A stretch of DNA of 64,000 bases from Streptomyces californicus (GTDB taxonomy: Bacteria; Actinomycetota; Actinomycetes; Streptomycetales; Streptomycetaceae), in the NCBI RefSeq assembly GCF_000717645.1, contig NZ_JNZZ01000002.1:248001-312000 (forward strand), given 5' to 3'. This document shows, piece by piece, positions 26,842-33,890 of the stretch. Numbering within the stretch: the first letter of the stretch is position 1; every line of letters begins with the position of its first letter. A program made the position numbers and the translations under genes. The notes under the pieces are model-generated. The model was given only the letters and a program-made list of their open reading frames with translations, was not told the DNA's origin and made no database searches.

Positions 26842-27042
26842 GCGCGTCCCTCTGCTCCCCGGACGGCCCCCGGCCCCGGCACCCCGTTCTCCCCGCCATC
26901 GTCCCACGCACCGCCGACACCCCCGGGCCCGCGCCGTACGTCCGCGGGGAGGCCGGCCCCCGACACCGGCCGTACTCCGGCGCCCGCGACGCACGCCGCG
27001 CCGCGCCGGTGCAACGCCTGGCCCCGGCTCCCGTCCGCTGTC

Positions 27043-27048
27043 TAGCCT
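27043..27048 (+). promoter_or_regulatory. -10 element (TAGCCT) before a small frame and the VOC gene
   Basis: TAGCCT stands 6 bases before ATG 27055, with the same spacing as the leaderless starts at 39052 and 48194. It is the likeliest promoter for the small frame and the VOC gene behind it. Confidence 0.4.
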
Positions 27049-27054
27049 GGCCGC

Positions 27055-27267
27055 ATGACCGACGCGATGACCGCCGGACGCGGCCCCGGCCGCCCTGCCG
27101 CAGGGGCCGGAGCGGGCGCCGCGCGGCCGCTGCGGTGGATCGCGCCCCGGTCGGCCCCGTGCGGACTGCGGCTCCCGGAACCCGGTGCGAGACTCGGAGC
27201 GAGGGGGACCGTTCCGGCGCCGCGCCTTGTGCGGACCCGCCCGGACCGACCGAGGAGCACACCATGA
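27055..27267 (+). CDS. Possible 70-residue leaderless small protein, coupled to the VOC gene
   Basis: ATG 27055 follows a -10-like TAGCCT by 6 bases, and the TGA overlaps the ATG of the VOC gene (ATGA). Both features are typical of real coupled genes. Against it, the product is an Ala/Gly/Pro/Arg-rich sequence without recognisable motifs, and its third-position G/C (about 80 percent by eye) is lower than in neighbours, with AGG, AGA and CTT codons. It may be an upstream reading frame controlling the VOC gene rather than a functional protein. Confidence 0.3.
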   Translation: MTDAMTAGRGPGRPAAGAGAGAARPLRWIAPRSAPCGLRLPEPGARLGARGTVPAPRLVRTRPDRPRSTP

Positions 27268-28058
27268 TCAGCCCCATCTTCCTCGACGGCGCGCCCAACT
27301 GGGTCGACCTCGGCACCCCCGACCTCGACGGCGCCACCGGCTTCTACCGGGAGCTGTTCGGGTGGGGCCTGATCCCCGGCGGCCCCGAGGTCGGCGGTTA
27401 CGGGATGCTCACCCTGGACGGCCGGTACGTCGGCGGGGTGATGACGGTGCCCGAGGAGCAGGCGCCGAGCGCCTGGTCCGTCTCGTTCCAGTCGCCGGAC
27501 GTCGCCGCCACCGCGGCCGCGGTCCAACGGGCCGGAGGAAGCGCCGTCTTCGAGCCGATGGACGTCCTGGACTTCGGCTCCATGGGCGGCTTCACGGACC
27601 CGGCCGGCGCGTACTTCGGGGTGTGGCAGCCCAAGGACCACCCCGGCTTCGGCGTGATCCAGGAGCCCGACTCGTTCCTCTGGGCCGAGCTCTACACCCC
27701 CGACGTCCCTGCGGCGGCCGCCTTCTACACCAGCGTGTTCGGCTGGGGCACCGACGAGCTGAAGGTCGAGGGCACCGACTACACCTACACCACGGCCCAC
27801 CCGGCCGGGGCGGACGCGGACGCGTCGTTCGGCGGTCTGGTCAGGATGGGCGACGTCCCCACCGAGGCCGCGCGCGGACCGCACTGGCTGCCGTACTTCG
27901 CCGTGTCCGACGTGGCCGCCACCGTGGCCGAGGCCCGGCGGCTCGGCGGCACGGAGACCCTGGCCGCGATGGAGGTGCCCGGCGTCGGCACGATGGCCAA
28001 CGTCGCCGACCCGTACGGGGCCGTCTTCGCGGTCATGCGGCCCGAGCCGAGGCAGTAG
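27264..28058 (+). CDS. VOC-superfamily (glyoxalase/bleomycin-resistance fold) protein with two domains
   Basis: A 264-residue cytoplasmic protein of two tandem VOC modules: NWVDLGTPDLDGATGFYREL (about 10-30) to GVWQP, and FLWAELYTPDVPAAAAFYTS (about 137-157) to the FAVMRP end. Each has the beta-alpha-beta-beta-beta pattern of glyoxalase-fold proteins that bind small molecules, often with a metal. It resembles the hydroxylase-annotated group that includes mycobacterial CFP30B. A GAGGAG ribosome site precedes ATG 27264. Substrate unknown. Confidence 0.88.
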   Translation: MISPIFLDGAPNWVDLGTPDLDGATGFYRELFGWGLIPGGPEVGGYGMLTLDGRYVGGVMTVPEEQAPSAWSVSFQSPDVAATAAAVQRAGGSAVFEPMDVLDFGSMGGFTDPAGAYFGVWQPKDHPGFGVIQEPDSFLWAELYTPDVPAAAAFYTSVFGWGTDELKVEGTDYTYTTAHPAGADADASFGGLVRMGDVPTEAARGPHWLPYFAVSDVAATVAEARRLGGTETLAAMEVPGVGTMANVADPYGAVFAVMRPEPRQ

Positions 28059-28070
28059 CCGACCGGCCGG

Positions 28071-28098
28071 TTGATGGATCGTTGATCGGCTGTTTATC
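28071..28098 (+). promoter_or_regulatory. Promoter of the WhiB-like gene (TTGATG - 16 - TTTATC)
   Basis: A -35-like TTGATG (28071-28076) and a -10-like TTTATC (28093-28098) are 16 bases apart; a start near 28105 would leave a short leader before ATG 28121. Confidence 0.45.
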
Positions 28099-28120
28099 GC
28101 CACCGGGCACCGTGTGCTCC

Positions 28121-28375
28121 ATGCTGATCAACACCGTGACCGACGACGCACTCGCCTGGCAGGAGACCGCGTTGTGCGCGCAGGCCGGGCCCGAGTTCTT
28201 CTTCCCCGCCCCTGGCAGTTCGACCCGCGAGGCCAAGCAGCTCTGCAACGCCTGCGAAGGCAGGCAGGCGTGCCTGGAGTACGCCCTCGCCAACGACGAG
28301 CGGTTCGGCGTCTGGGGCGGACTGTCCGAAAAGGAACGCGAGCGGCTGCGCCGGGACGGACGCGACCGACGCTGA
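28121..28375 (+). CDS. WhiB-family iron-sulfur transcription factor (Wbl)
   Basis: An 84-residue redox-sensitive regulator expected to bind a 4Fe-4S cluster and the major sigma factor. The four cysteines are Cys19, Cys42, Cys45 and Cys51 (C...CNACEGRQAC), followed by the turn FGVWGGLSEKER and a basic tail RLRRDGRDRR for DNA contact. The segment STREAK...CLEYALANDERFG is close to that of developmental WhiB, but the N-terminus is shorter, so I treat it as a paralogue. Ribosome site is poor. It follows the VOC gene by 62 bases and has its own promoter-like sequence. Confidence 0.93.
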   Translation: MLINTVTDDALAWQETALCAQAGPEFFFPAPGSSTREAKQLCNACEGRQACLEYALANDERFGVWGGLSEKERERLRRDGRDRR

Positions 28376-28414
28376 ACGCTCCCGGTCGCGTCCCCGGCCC
28401 GTGAACCCCTGCGG

Positions 28415-29389
28415 TCAGGCGCGGCCGCGCGCCGCCATCCGGGCCTTTCGGGCGGCGAGCTTCTCGTCGAACTTCGCGGCCTCGCTGTCCAGCCCGCCCA
28501 TGTACAGACCCAGCTCCTCCTGGGCCTTGGCGCCCTCCGGGCCGAGCCCGTCGATCTGCATGACCTTCAGGAAGCGCAGCACGGGCTGGATCACGTCGTC
28601 GTGGTGGATGCGCATGTTGTAGATCTCGCCGATCGCCATCTGCGCGGCGGCCCGCTCGAAGCCGGGCATGCCGTGGCCGGGCATCCGGAAGTTGACGACG
28701 ACGTCGCGTACGGCCTGCATGGTCAGGTCCGGGGCCAGCTCGAAGGCGGCGCCCAGGAGATTCCGGTAGAAGACCATGTGCAGGTTCTCGTCGGTCGCGA
28801 TGCGGGCCAGCATCCGGTCGCAGACCGGGTCGCCGGACTGGTGGCCGGTGTTGCGGTGCGAGACGCGGGTGGCGAGCTCCTGGAAGGCGACGTACGCGAC
28901 GGAGTGCAGCATCGAGTGGCGGTTGTCCGACTCGAAGCCCTCCGCCATGTGCGCCATGCGGAACTGCTCCAGCTTGTCCGGGTCCACGGCGCGCGAGGTG
29001 AGCAGGTAGTCGCGCATCACGATGCCGTGGCGGCCCTCCTCGGCGGTCCAGCGGTGCACCCAGGTGCCCCACGCGCCGTCGCGGCCGAAGAGGGAGGCGA
29101 TCTCGTGGTGGTAGCTGGGGAGGTTGTCCTCGGTGAGGAGGTTCACCACGAGGGCGATCTTGCCGATGTCGGTGACCTTGGACTGGTCGGCCGCCCACGC
29201 CTCGCCGTCCTCGAAGATCCCGGGGAAGTTCCGGCCGTCGGAGAAGGGGACGTACTCGTGCGGCATCCAGTCCTTGGCGACCTTGAGATGGCGGTTGAGT
29301 TCCTTCTCCACCACCTCTTCCAGCGCGTACAGCAGTTGGGCGTCGGTCCACGCCTTCGAACTGCCGAGGTGGGGAGAGGCGATCGTCAC
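28415..29389 (-). CDS. Acyl-ACP (stearoyl-type) desaturase, diiron
   Basis: A 324-residue soluble enzyme that introduces a double bond into an acyl chain on acyl carrier protein using oxygen and reduced ferredoxin. The diiron ligand motifs are EEGRH (117-121) and DENLH (200-204), with further helix acids such as LLTEDNLPSYHHEI. The RHLKVAKDWMPHEYVPFSDGRNF block is typical of the actinobacterial DesA group. It controls membrane fluidity by making unsaturated fatty acids. Upstream lies a cluster of direct and inverted repeats likely bound by a regulator responsive to acyl-CoA or envelope state; no regulator gene is adjacent. Confidence 0.94.
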   Translation of the reverse strand: MTIASPHLGSSKAWTDAQLLYALEEVVEKELNRHLKVAKDWMPHEYVPFSDGRNFPGIFEDGEAWAADQSKVTDIGKIALVVNLLTEDNLPSYHHEIASLFGRDGAWGTWVHRWTAEEGRHGIVMRDYLLTSRAVDPDKLEQFRMAHMAEGFESDNRHSMLHSVAYVAFQELATRVSHRNTGHQSGDPVCDRMLARIATDENLHMVFYRNLLGAAFELAPDLTMQAVRDVVVNFRMPGHGMPGFERAAAQMAIGEIYNMRIHHDDVIQPVLRFLKVMQIDGLGPEGAKAQEELGLYMGGLDSEAAKFDEKLAARKARMAARGRA

Positions 29390-29415
29390 TTGGAGCTCCT
29401 GGGGACGGGAGAATT

Positions 29416-29464
29416 ACCTACGGCTTCGTAGGTTACGTGACCGTAGGTTAAGGCGACCGTAAGG
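29416..29464 (-). promoter_or_regulatory. Repeat operator upstream of the desaturase gene
   Basis: CGTAGGTTA occurs twice (29427-29435 and 29442-29450) with a 15-base period, and a weaker third copy (CGTAAGG, from 29458) follows. An inverted copy ACCTACG (29416-29422) forms a 7-base hairpin with the first repeat, and CCTACGG pairs with CCGTAGG at 29441-29447. The near-palindrome GGTTACGTGACC lies in the middle. Position 27-75 bases before the ATG fits a TetR- or GntR-type repressor site overlapping the promoter. Confidence 0.7.
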
Positions 29465-29565
29465 CCAAATCCAAGCCCGTCCCCGCCAGTGAGCGGTTGC
29501 GCAGCGTCATGACCGCAGGTGAGGGTGGGTGTGTGCTCCGCTCGCGCCTCCGGGAGGCCGCCCCC

Positions 29566-31872
29566 TCACCCGCTCGCGGATGCCGCTCCCACCCCCGGAT
29601 CCCGGCGCAGGTACCGGCCTGTGACGGACGTCGGATGCGCCAGCAGGCCGGCGGGCGTTCCGGCGAAGACCAGCTCGCCGCCACGCCTGCCGCCGTCCGG
29701 TCCGAGGTCGATGACCCAGTCCGCCCGCTTCACCACCTCCAGGTTGTGCTCGACGCAGATCACCGTGTTCCCCGCGTCGACCAGCCGGTCCAGCAGATCG
29801 ACCAGCGTGCCGGTGTCGGCCAGGTGCAGCCCGGTCGTCGGCTCGTCCAGGACGTACACGCCGGAGGTGCGGTGCAGCTGGGTGGCGAGCTTGATGCGCT
29901 GGCGCTCCCCGCCGGAGAGCGTGCTGAGCGGCTGCCCGAGCGTCAGATACGTGAGGCCGACCTCGTCGAGCGTCCGCAGCTTCCGCAGCAGCGCGCGGTC
30001 GTCGAAGACCTTCTCGGCCTCGGCCGCCGTCATCTCCAGCACGTCCACGATCGACCGGCCGGCGACCCGGTGCTGCAGCACCTCGTCGTGGAACCTGCGG
30101 CCCTCGCACTCCGGGCAGGTCGTGGTGACCGGGTCCATGAAGGCCAGATCCGTCGAGATCACCCCGCGCCCCGCGCAACCCCCGCACGCTCCGGAGGAGT
30201 TGAAGCTGAACAACCCCGCGTCCACGCCGTTCTCCCGGGCGAACGCCCTGCGGATGGCGTCGAGCGCCCCGACGTACGAGGCGGCGATGGCGCTCTGGTC
30301 GATGACGACCGCCTCCGGGTACGCCGCCGTGAACACCCGCGACACCAGCGTCGACTTGCCCGACCCCGCGACCCCCGTCACCGCGGTCAGCACCCCGGTG
30401 GGGAACGACACGTCCAGCCCCTTGAGGTTGTGCAGATCCGCTCCGCGCACCGGGAGCCGGCCGGTAGGGGTGCGGACGGCTCCCTTGAGCGGGGTGCGGC
30501 GGCGCAGTGACCGGCCGGTGAGCGTGTCGGCCTCGCGCAGTCGCTCGTACGGCCCTTCGAAGACGACGTGCCCGCCGTCCGAACCGGCCCGCGGCCCCAT
30601 GTCGACGACGTGGTCGGCGACCGCCATCACATCGGGGTCGTGCTCGACGACCAGCACCGTGTTGCCCTTGTCGCGCAGCCGGACCAGCAGATCGCCCAGC
30701 CGCCCCACATCGCGCGGATGCAGACCGACGCTCGGCTCGTCGAAGACGAACGTCAGCCCGGTGAGCGAACTGCCCATATGGCGGACCATCTTCAGGCGCT
30801 GGCCCTCGCCCCCGGAGAGCGTCGTGGTCTCCCGCCCCAGGTTCAGATAGCCGAGCCCGATCCCGGCCAGCCGCTCCAGCCGTTCCCGGGCGGCCGCGGC
30901 GACGGGGCCGCCCACCGGGTCGTCGATCCGCTCCAGCACGCCGATGAGCTCGGAGATCTCCAGCCGGGCGTAGTCGGCGGGGGAGAGGCCGTCGACCCGG
31001 GTGGCGAGCGCCGCCGCGTTCAGCCGCGCCCCGTCGCAGGCGCCGCACACCCGCTCCACGGTGAACCGGGCGGCCGCCTCGCGCCGCTTCTCGGACAGCG
31101 CGGCCGTGTCGCGCTTGAGGTACAGCCGCTCGAAGCGGGTGACGACCCCCTCGAACCGCATGTCCGCCGAGGCGGTCCGCATGTCGACGCGCACGGTGAA
31201 CCCCGAACCGTGCAGCAGCAGTCGCCGATCCTCCTCGCCGAACTCGGCCAGCGGCAGATCGTTGTCGAACCGCCCCGACCCGCCGTACAGACTCCACTCC
31301 CAACTGCCCACCGACAGGCCGGGCAGCAGCAGCGCCCCCTCGTTCAGCGACTTCGACCAGTCGATCGCCCGGTCGAGGTCCAGGTGGACCGTGCGCCCCA
31401 CCCCGTCGCACTCCGGACACATCCCGGCGGGGTCGTTGAACGAGTACGCGGTCGCCCCGCCCGCGCTCGGCGTCCCGCACCGCGAGAACAGCACCCGGAT
31501 CACCGACCAGATGTCCGTCGCCGTGCCCACCGTGGAGCGCACGTTGCCGCCCAGCGGCTTCTGGTCGATCACGATGGCCACCGACAGGTCCTCGACGGAC
31601 TCCACGTGCGGGCGCTCGTACTTCGGCAGCCGGTTGCGCAGGAACGACGTGAACGTCTCGTTCAGCTGCCGCTGCGACTCCACGGCGATCGTGTCGAAGA
31701 CCACGGAGGACTTGCCGGAGCCGGAGACCCCGGTGAAGACCGTGATCCGGCCCTTGGGGACGCGGAGGGAGACGTCGCGCAGATTGTTCTCGCGCGCGCC
31801 GGTGATGACGATGTCGCGCTGGGCGGAGCCGGGGGCGGCCGGCTCCGTGTCGCGCTCGGGGATGAGGTCCAT
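29566..31872 (-). CDS. UvrA-like ABC ATPase (short form, drug-resistance/UvrA2 type)
   Basis: A 768-residue twin ABC ATPase of the UvrA superfamily. P-loops are GVSGSGKSS and GVAGSGKST; signatures LSGGEGQRLK and LSGGERQRIK; Walker B sites VFDEPSVGLHP and VLDEPTTGLHL. Zinc-type pairs CPECDG/CGACDG and CGGCAG/CPECEG are kept. Canonical UvrA is about 940-1000 residues; the missing part corresponds to the UvrB-binding and insertion regions, as in DrrC-like self-resistance proteins. I start at ATG 31872, just before the RDIVITGARENNLR motif; the frame continues upstream without family resemblance. Role: DNA-damage or DNA-binding-drug tolerance is likely, not general excision repair. Confidence 0.9.
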   Translation of the reverse strand: MDLIPERDTEPAAPGSAQRDIVITGARENNLRDVSLRVPKGRITVFTGVSGSGKSSVVFDTIAVESQRQLNETFTSFLRNRLPKYERPHVESVEDLSVAIVIDQKPLGGNVRSTVGTATDIWSVIRVLFSRCGTPSAGGATAYSFNDPAGMCPECDGVGRTVHLDLDRAIDWSKSLNEGALLLPGLSVGSWEWSLYGGSGRFDNDLPLAEFGEEDRRLLLHGSGFTVRVDMRTASADMRFEGVVTRFERLYLKRDTAALSEKRREAAARFTVERVCGACDGARLNAAALATRVDGLSPADYARLEISELIGVLERIDDPVGGPVAAAARERLERLAGIGLGYLNLGRETTTLSGGEGQRLKMVRHMGSSLTGLTFVFDEPSVGLHPRDVGRLGDLLVRLRDKGNTVLVVEHDPDVMAVADHVVDMGPRAGSDGGHVVFEGPYERLREADTLTGRSLRRRTPLKGAVRTPTGRLPVRGADLHNLKGLDVSFPTGVLTAVTGVAGSGKSTLVSRVFTAAYPEAVVIDQSAIAASYVGALDAIRRAFARENGVDAGLFSFNSSGACGGCAGRGVISTDLAFMDPVTTTCPECEGRRFHDEVLQHRVAGRSIVDVLEMTAAEAEKVFDDRALLRKLRTLDEVGLTYLTLGQPLSTLSGGERQRIKLATQLHRTSGVYVLDEPTTGLHLADTGTLVDLLDRLVDAGNTVICVEHNLEVVKRADWVIDLGPDGGRRGGELVFAGTPAGLLAHPTSVTGRYLRRDPGVGAASASG

Positions 31873-31897
31873 GGCCACGACGCTAGAAGGGATACCG

Positions 31898-31910
31898 GAC
31901 AGCTTCTGTC
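31898..31910. promoter_or_regulatory. Short inverted repeat in the divergent spacer before the UvrA-like gene
   Basis: GACAG and CTGTC arms flank three bases, 26 bases before the UvrA-like start. It is short enough to be chance but well placed for a repressor of this gene. Confidence 0.25.
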
Positions 31911-32031
31911 GCCTTTTCCGCGACGATCGTGGACCACGGGCCGGGCCCGGCCGGCCGCCGGGGCCCACGTGCCGGCCCCGGGCGACATTCGTACAAGACC
32001 GTCGAGCGGCGGCTCGGCCATCCTCACCCGC

Positions 32032-32844
32032 ATGGATATCGACGGCAGTACGCATGTGCGCGGGATGCGCGTGGTCCACCACGGCCGGCGGGGGGCGCCG
32101 CCGCTCGTCCTCATCCACGGATCGGGCGCCGCGGGCAGTTCCTGGGGCCCGGTGGCGCCGGCGCTGGCCCGCCGGCACCACGTCGTCCGGATCGACCTGC
32201 CGGGGCACGGCCAGTCCCCGCCCGCCGCCTCGTACGACGTGCCCGGACAGGCGGCGGTCGTGGCCGCGGCGCTCGACGACCTGGCGCTGGGGCCCGTGAC
32301 GGCGGTGGGGCACTCCAGCGGCGGATACATCGCCACCGCACTCGCCGAGCGGCGCCCGGACCTGGTGGGAGCCCTCGCGCTGATCAGCAGCGGCCCGAGC
32401 CCCGACGCGCTCCTCCCGCAGCCCGCCCTCCTCCGGGCGCTCATCGCCCCGCCGCTCGGACCGCTGCTGTGGCGCGTCCGGTCCGACGCGATGCTCCGCC
32501 GAGGGGTGAACGCGGTCTGCCGCCGGCCGGTGAGCGTCCCGGACGACTTGGTCGACGACGTACGGGGCATCGGCTATCGCACCTTCAGGACGGTGCTGCG
32601 CCGCAACACCGAGTACATCGCCGAACGGAGCCTTCCCGCCCGCCTCGGCGCACTCGGCCTCCCGGCGCTCGTGGTCTTCGGCGCCGCGGACCCCCGCTGG
32701 GACCCGGACGCGGTACGCCTCTACGACACGGCGTCGAGCACGCGGGTCGAGCGACTGGACGGTGTCGGGCACTTCCCCATGCTCGAAGCACCCGAGGAGA
32801 CAGGTGAGTTGCTGCTGCGCTTCCTGGCGGCGGCGGACCGCTGA
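32032..32844 (+). CDS. Alpha/beta-hydrolase
   Basis: A 270-residue alpha/beta-hydrolase. Seen are the oxyanion region LVLIHGSGAAGSSW, the nucleophile elbow GHSSGG (Ser95), an acid in FGAADPRWDPD and the catalytic His in GVGHFPML near residue 250. ATG 32032 is chosen because the fold starts right after it; the open frame continues far upstream, antisense to the UvrA-like gene. It is divergent from that gene. Substrate not predictable; esters, lactones or small-molecule peroxides are all possible in this family. Confidence 0.87.
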   Translation: MDIDGSTHVRGMRVVHHGRRGAPPLVLIHGSGAAGSSWGPVAPALARRHHVVRIDLPGHGQSPPAASYDVPGQAAVVAAALDDLALGPVTAVGHSSGGYIATALAERRPDLVGALALISSGPSPDALLPQPALLRALIAPPLGPLLWRVRSDAMLRRGVNAVCRRPVSVPDDLVDDVRGIGYRTFRTVLRRNTEYIAERSLPARLGALGLPALVVFGAADPRWDPDAVRLYDTASSTRVERLDGVGHFPMLEAPEETGELLLRFLAAADR

Positions 32845-32863
32845 CCCACGCGCACCGCCCTCG

Positions 32864-32913
32864 GGGCGCGTCCGGCGGATCCTGGGCAGGCCCCCGACCC
32901 GCCGGACACGCCC
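32864..32913. repeat. Intergenic inverted repeat, copy 1 (GCGCGTCCGGC type)
   Basis: A 15-base arm GGGCGCGTCCGGCGG (32864-32878) pairs with CCGCCGGACACGCCC (32899-32913) with one mismatch. The left arm and the next bases (GATCCTG) recur after the AraC gene at 33831, so this looks like a dispersed intergenic element that can also act as the terminator of the hydrolase gene. Confidence 0.6.
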
Positions 32914-32919
32914 TACCCT
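32914..32919 (+). promoter_or_regulatory. -10 element (TACCCT) for a leaderless AraC-type gene
   Basis: TACCCT ends 6 bases before GTG 32926 with no ribosome site, so the mRNA probably begins at or near the start codon. Confidence 0.5.
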
Positions 32920-32925
32920 GGCGCT

Positions 32926-33831
32926 GTGAGCCTCACCGCATCATCCCCGGACTGGTCGGCAGTCGAGGTCGCGAGGCCGCGGCGCCCGGGCCGGCTGCCG
33001 GGGGCAGCCATGGCGGGATTCCGCCAACTCGGCCCGGTCCAGGGCGACATCGCGATGGTCGCGCACCCGTCGATCACCCTGTTGGTGGACCTGAGCGAGG
33101 GGAGCGGTATCGTCCGGGACTCCGACGGCGGTCGCGCGCACGGCAGTTCGGTCGCGGGGCTCGCACCGGGAGAACTGCGGCTCGGCGGCCGGTACGCCGG
33201 GGCGGTCGAGTGCCTGCAGATCCGGCTGCCACCGCCCCTGGCGGTCGCCGTGCTCGGCGCGACGGCCGATCTCGACGGGGCCGTCGTCCCCCTGGAGGAC
33301 GTCTGGGGCCGCGACGCCGAGCGGACCGAGGACCGGCTGCGGGCGGCCGCCACCTGGGACGAGCGGTTCGCGATCGCGGCGGACGCCCTCGGCCGCCGGC
33401 TGGACGCCCGGCGCTCACCGGACCCGGAGGTGGTCGCGGCCTGGGAGCTCATCCTCGCCGGCCGGGGCCGGGTGGGCGTCGACAGTCTGGCGGACGAGGT
33501 CGGCTGGAGCCGCAAGCGCCTCTGGTCCCGCTTCCGCTCCCAGCTCGGCCTCGCCCCGAAGCACGCCGCCCGGCTGGTCCGGTTCGACCACGCGGCCCGC
33601 CTCCTCGCGGCCGGGCATCCCGCCGCCCGGGTGGCGGCGTCCACCGGCTACGCCGATCAACCCCACCTCCACCGCGAGGTCAGGGCGTTCACCGGGATGA
33701 CGCCCACGGCCCTGGCCGCGGCCCCCTGGCTCGCCATCGACGACGTCGCCTGGCCGGCCCCGCCGGCGGACCCGCCCGGGAGGGACGGGCGGGGCCGCCG
33801 TCCGGCACGGCCCCGTCAGCCCCGGCCGTAG
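32926..33831 (+). CDS. AraC-family transcriptional regulator
   Basis: A 301-residue regulator with an N-terminal sensing domain (about 1-150) and a C-terminal double helix-turn-helix (about 180-270): VDSLADEVGWSRKRLWSRFRSQLGLAPKHAARLVRF and VAASTGYADQPHLHREVRAFTGMTPTAL-type motifs. The tail after residue 270 is Pro/Arg-rich and probably disordered. GTG 32926 lies 6 bases after a -10 element. Target genes are unknown; the preceding hydrolase gene is the nearest candidate. Confidence 0.9.
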   Translation: MSLTASSPDWSAVEVARPRRPGRLPGAAMAGFRQLGPVQGDIAMVAHPSITLLVDLSEGSGIVRDSDGGRAHGSSVAGLAPGELRLGGRYAGAVECLQIRLPPPLAVAVLGATADLDGAVVPLEDVWGRDAERTEDRLRAAATWDERFAIAADALGRRLDARRSPDPEVVAAWELILAGRGRVGVDSLADEVGWSRKRLWSRFRSQLGLAPKHAARLVRFDHAARLLAAGHPAARVAASTGYADQPHLHREVRAFTGMTPTALAAAPWLAIDDVAWPAPPADPPGRDGRGRRPARPRQPRP

Positions 33832-33857
33832 GGCGCGTCCGGCCGATCCTGCCCGGG
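33831..33857. repeat. Intergenic repeat, copy 2 (GCGCGTCCGGC type)
   Basis: GGGCGCGTCCGGC plus GATCCTG repeats the left arm of the element at 32864 almost exactly, directly after the TAG of the AraC gene. The second arm is reduced, with only CCCGGG visible. Confidence 0.5.
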
Positions 33858-33890
33858 TCCGCGGCCGCGCCGCCGTCGTACGAGACCCCC

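Noticed and set aside
30568..32031. Long N-terminal extension in frame with the alpha/beta-hydrolase at 32032
   Set aside because: It lies antisense to the conserved UvrA-like gene and has no domain; the hydrolase fold starts exactly at ATG 32032.
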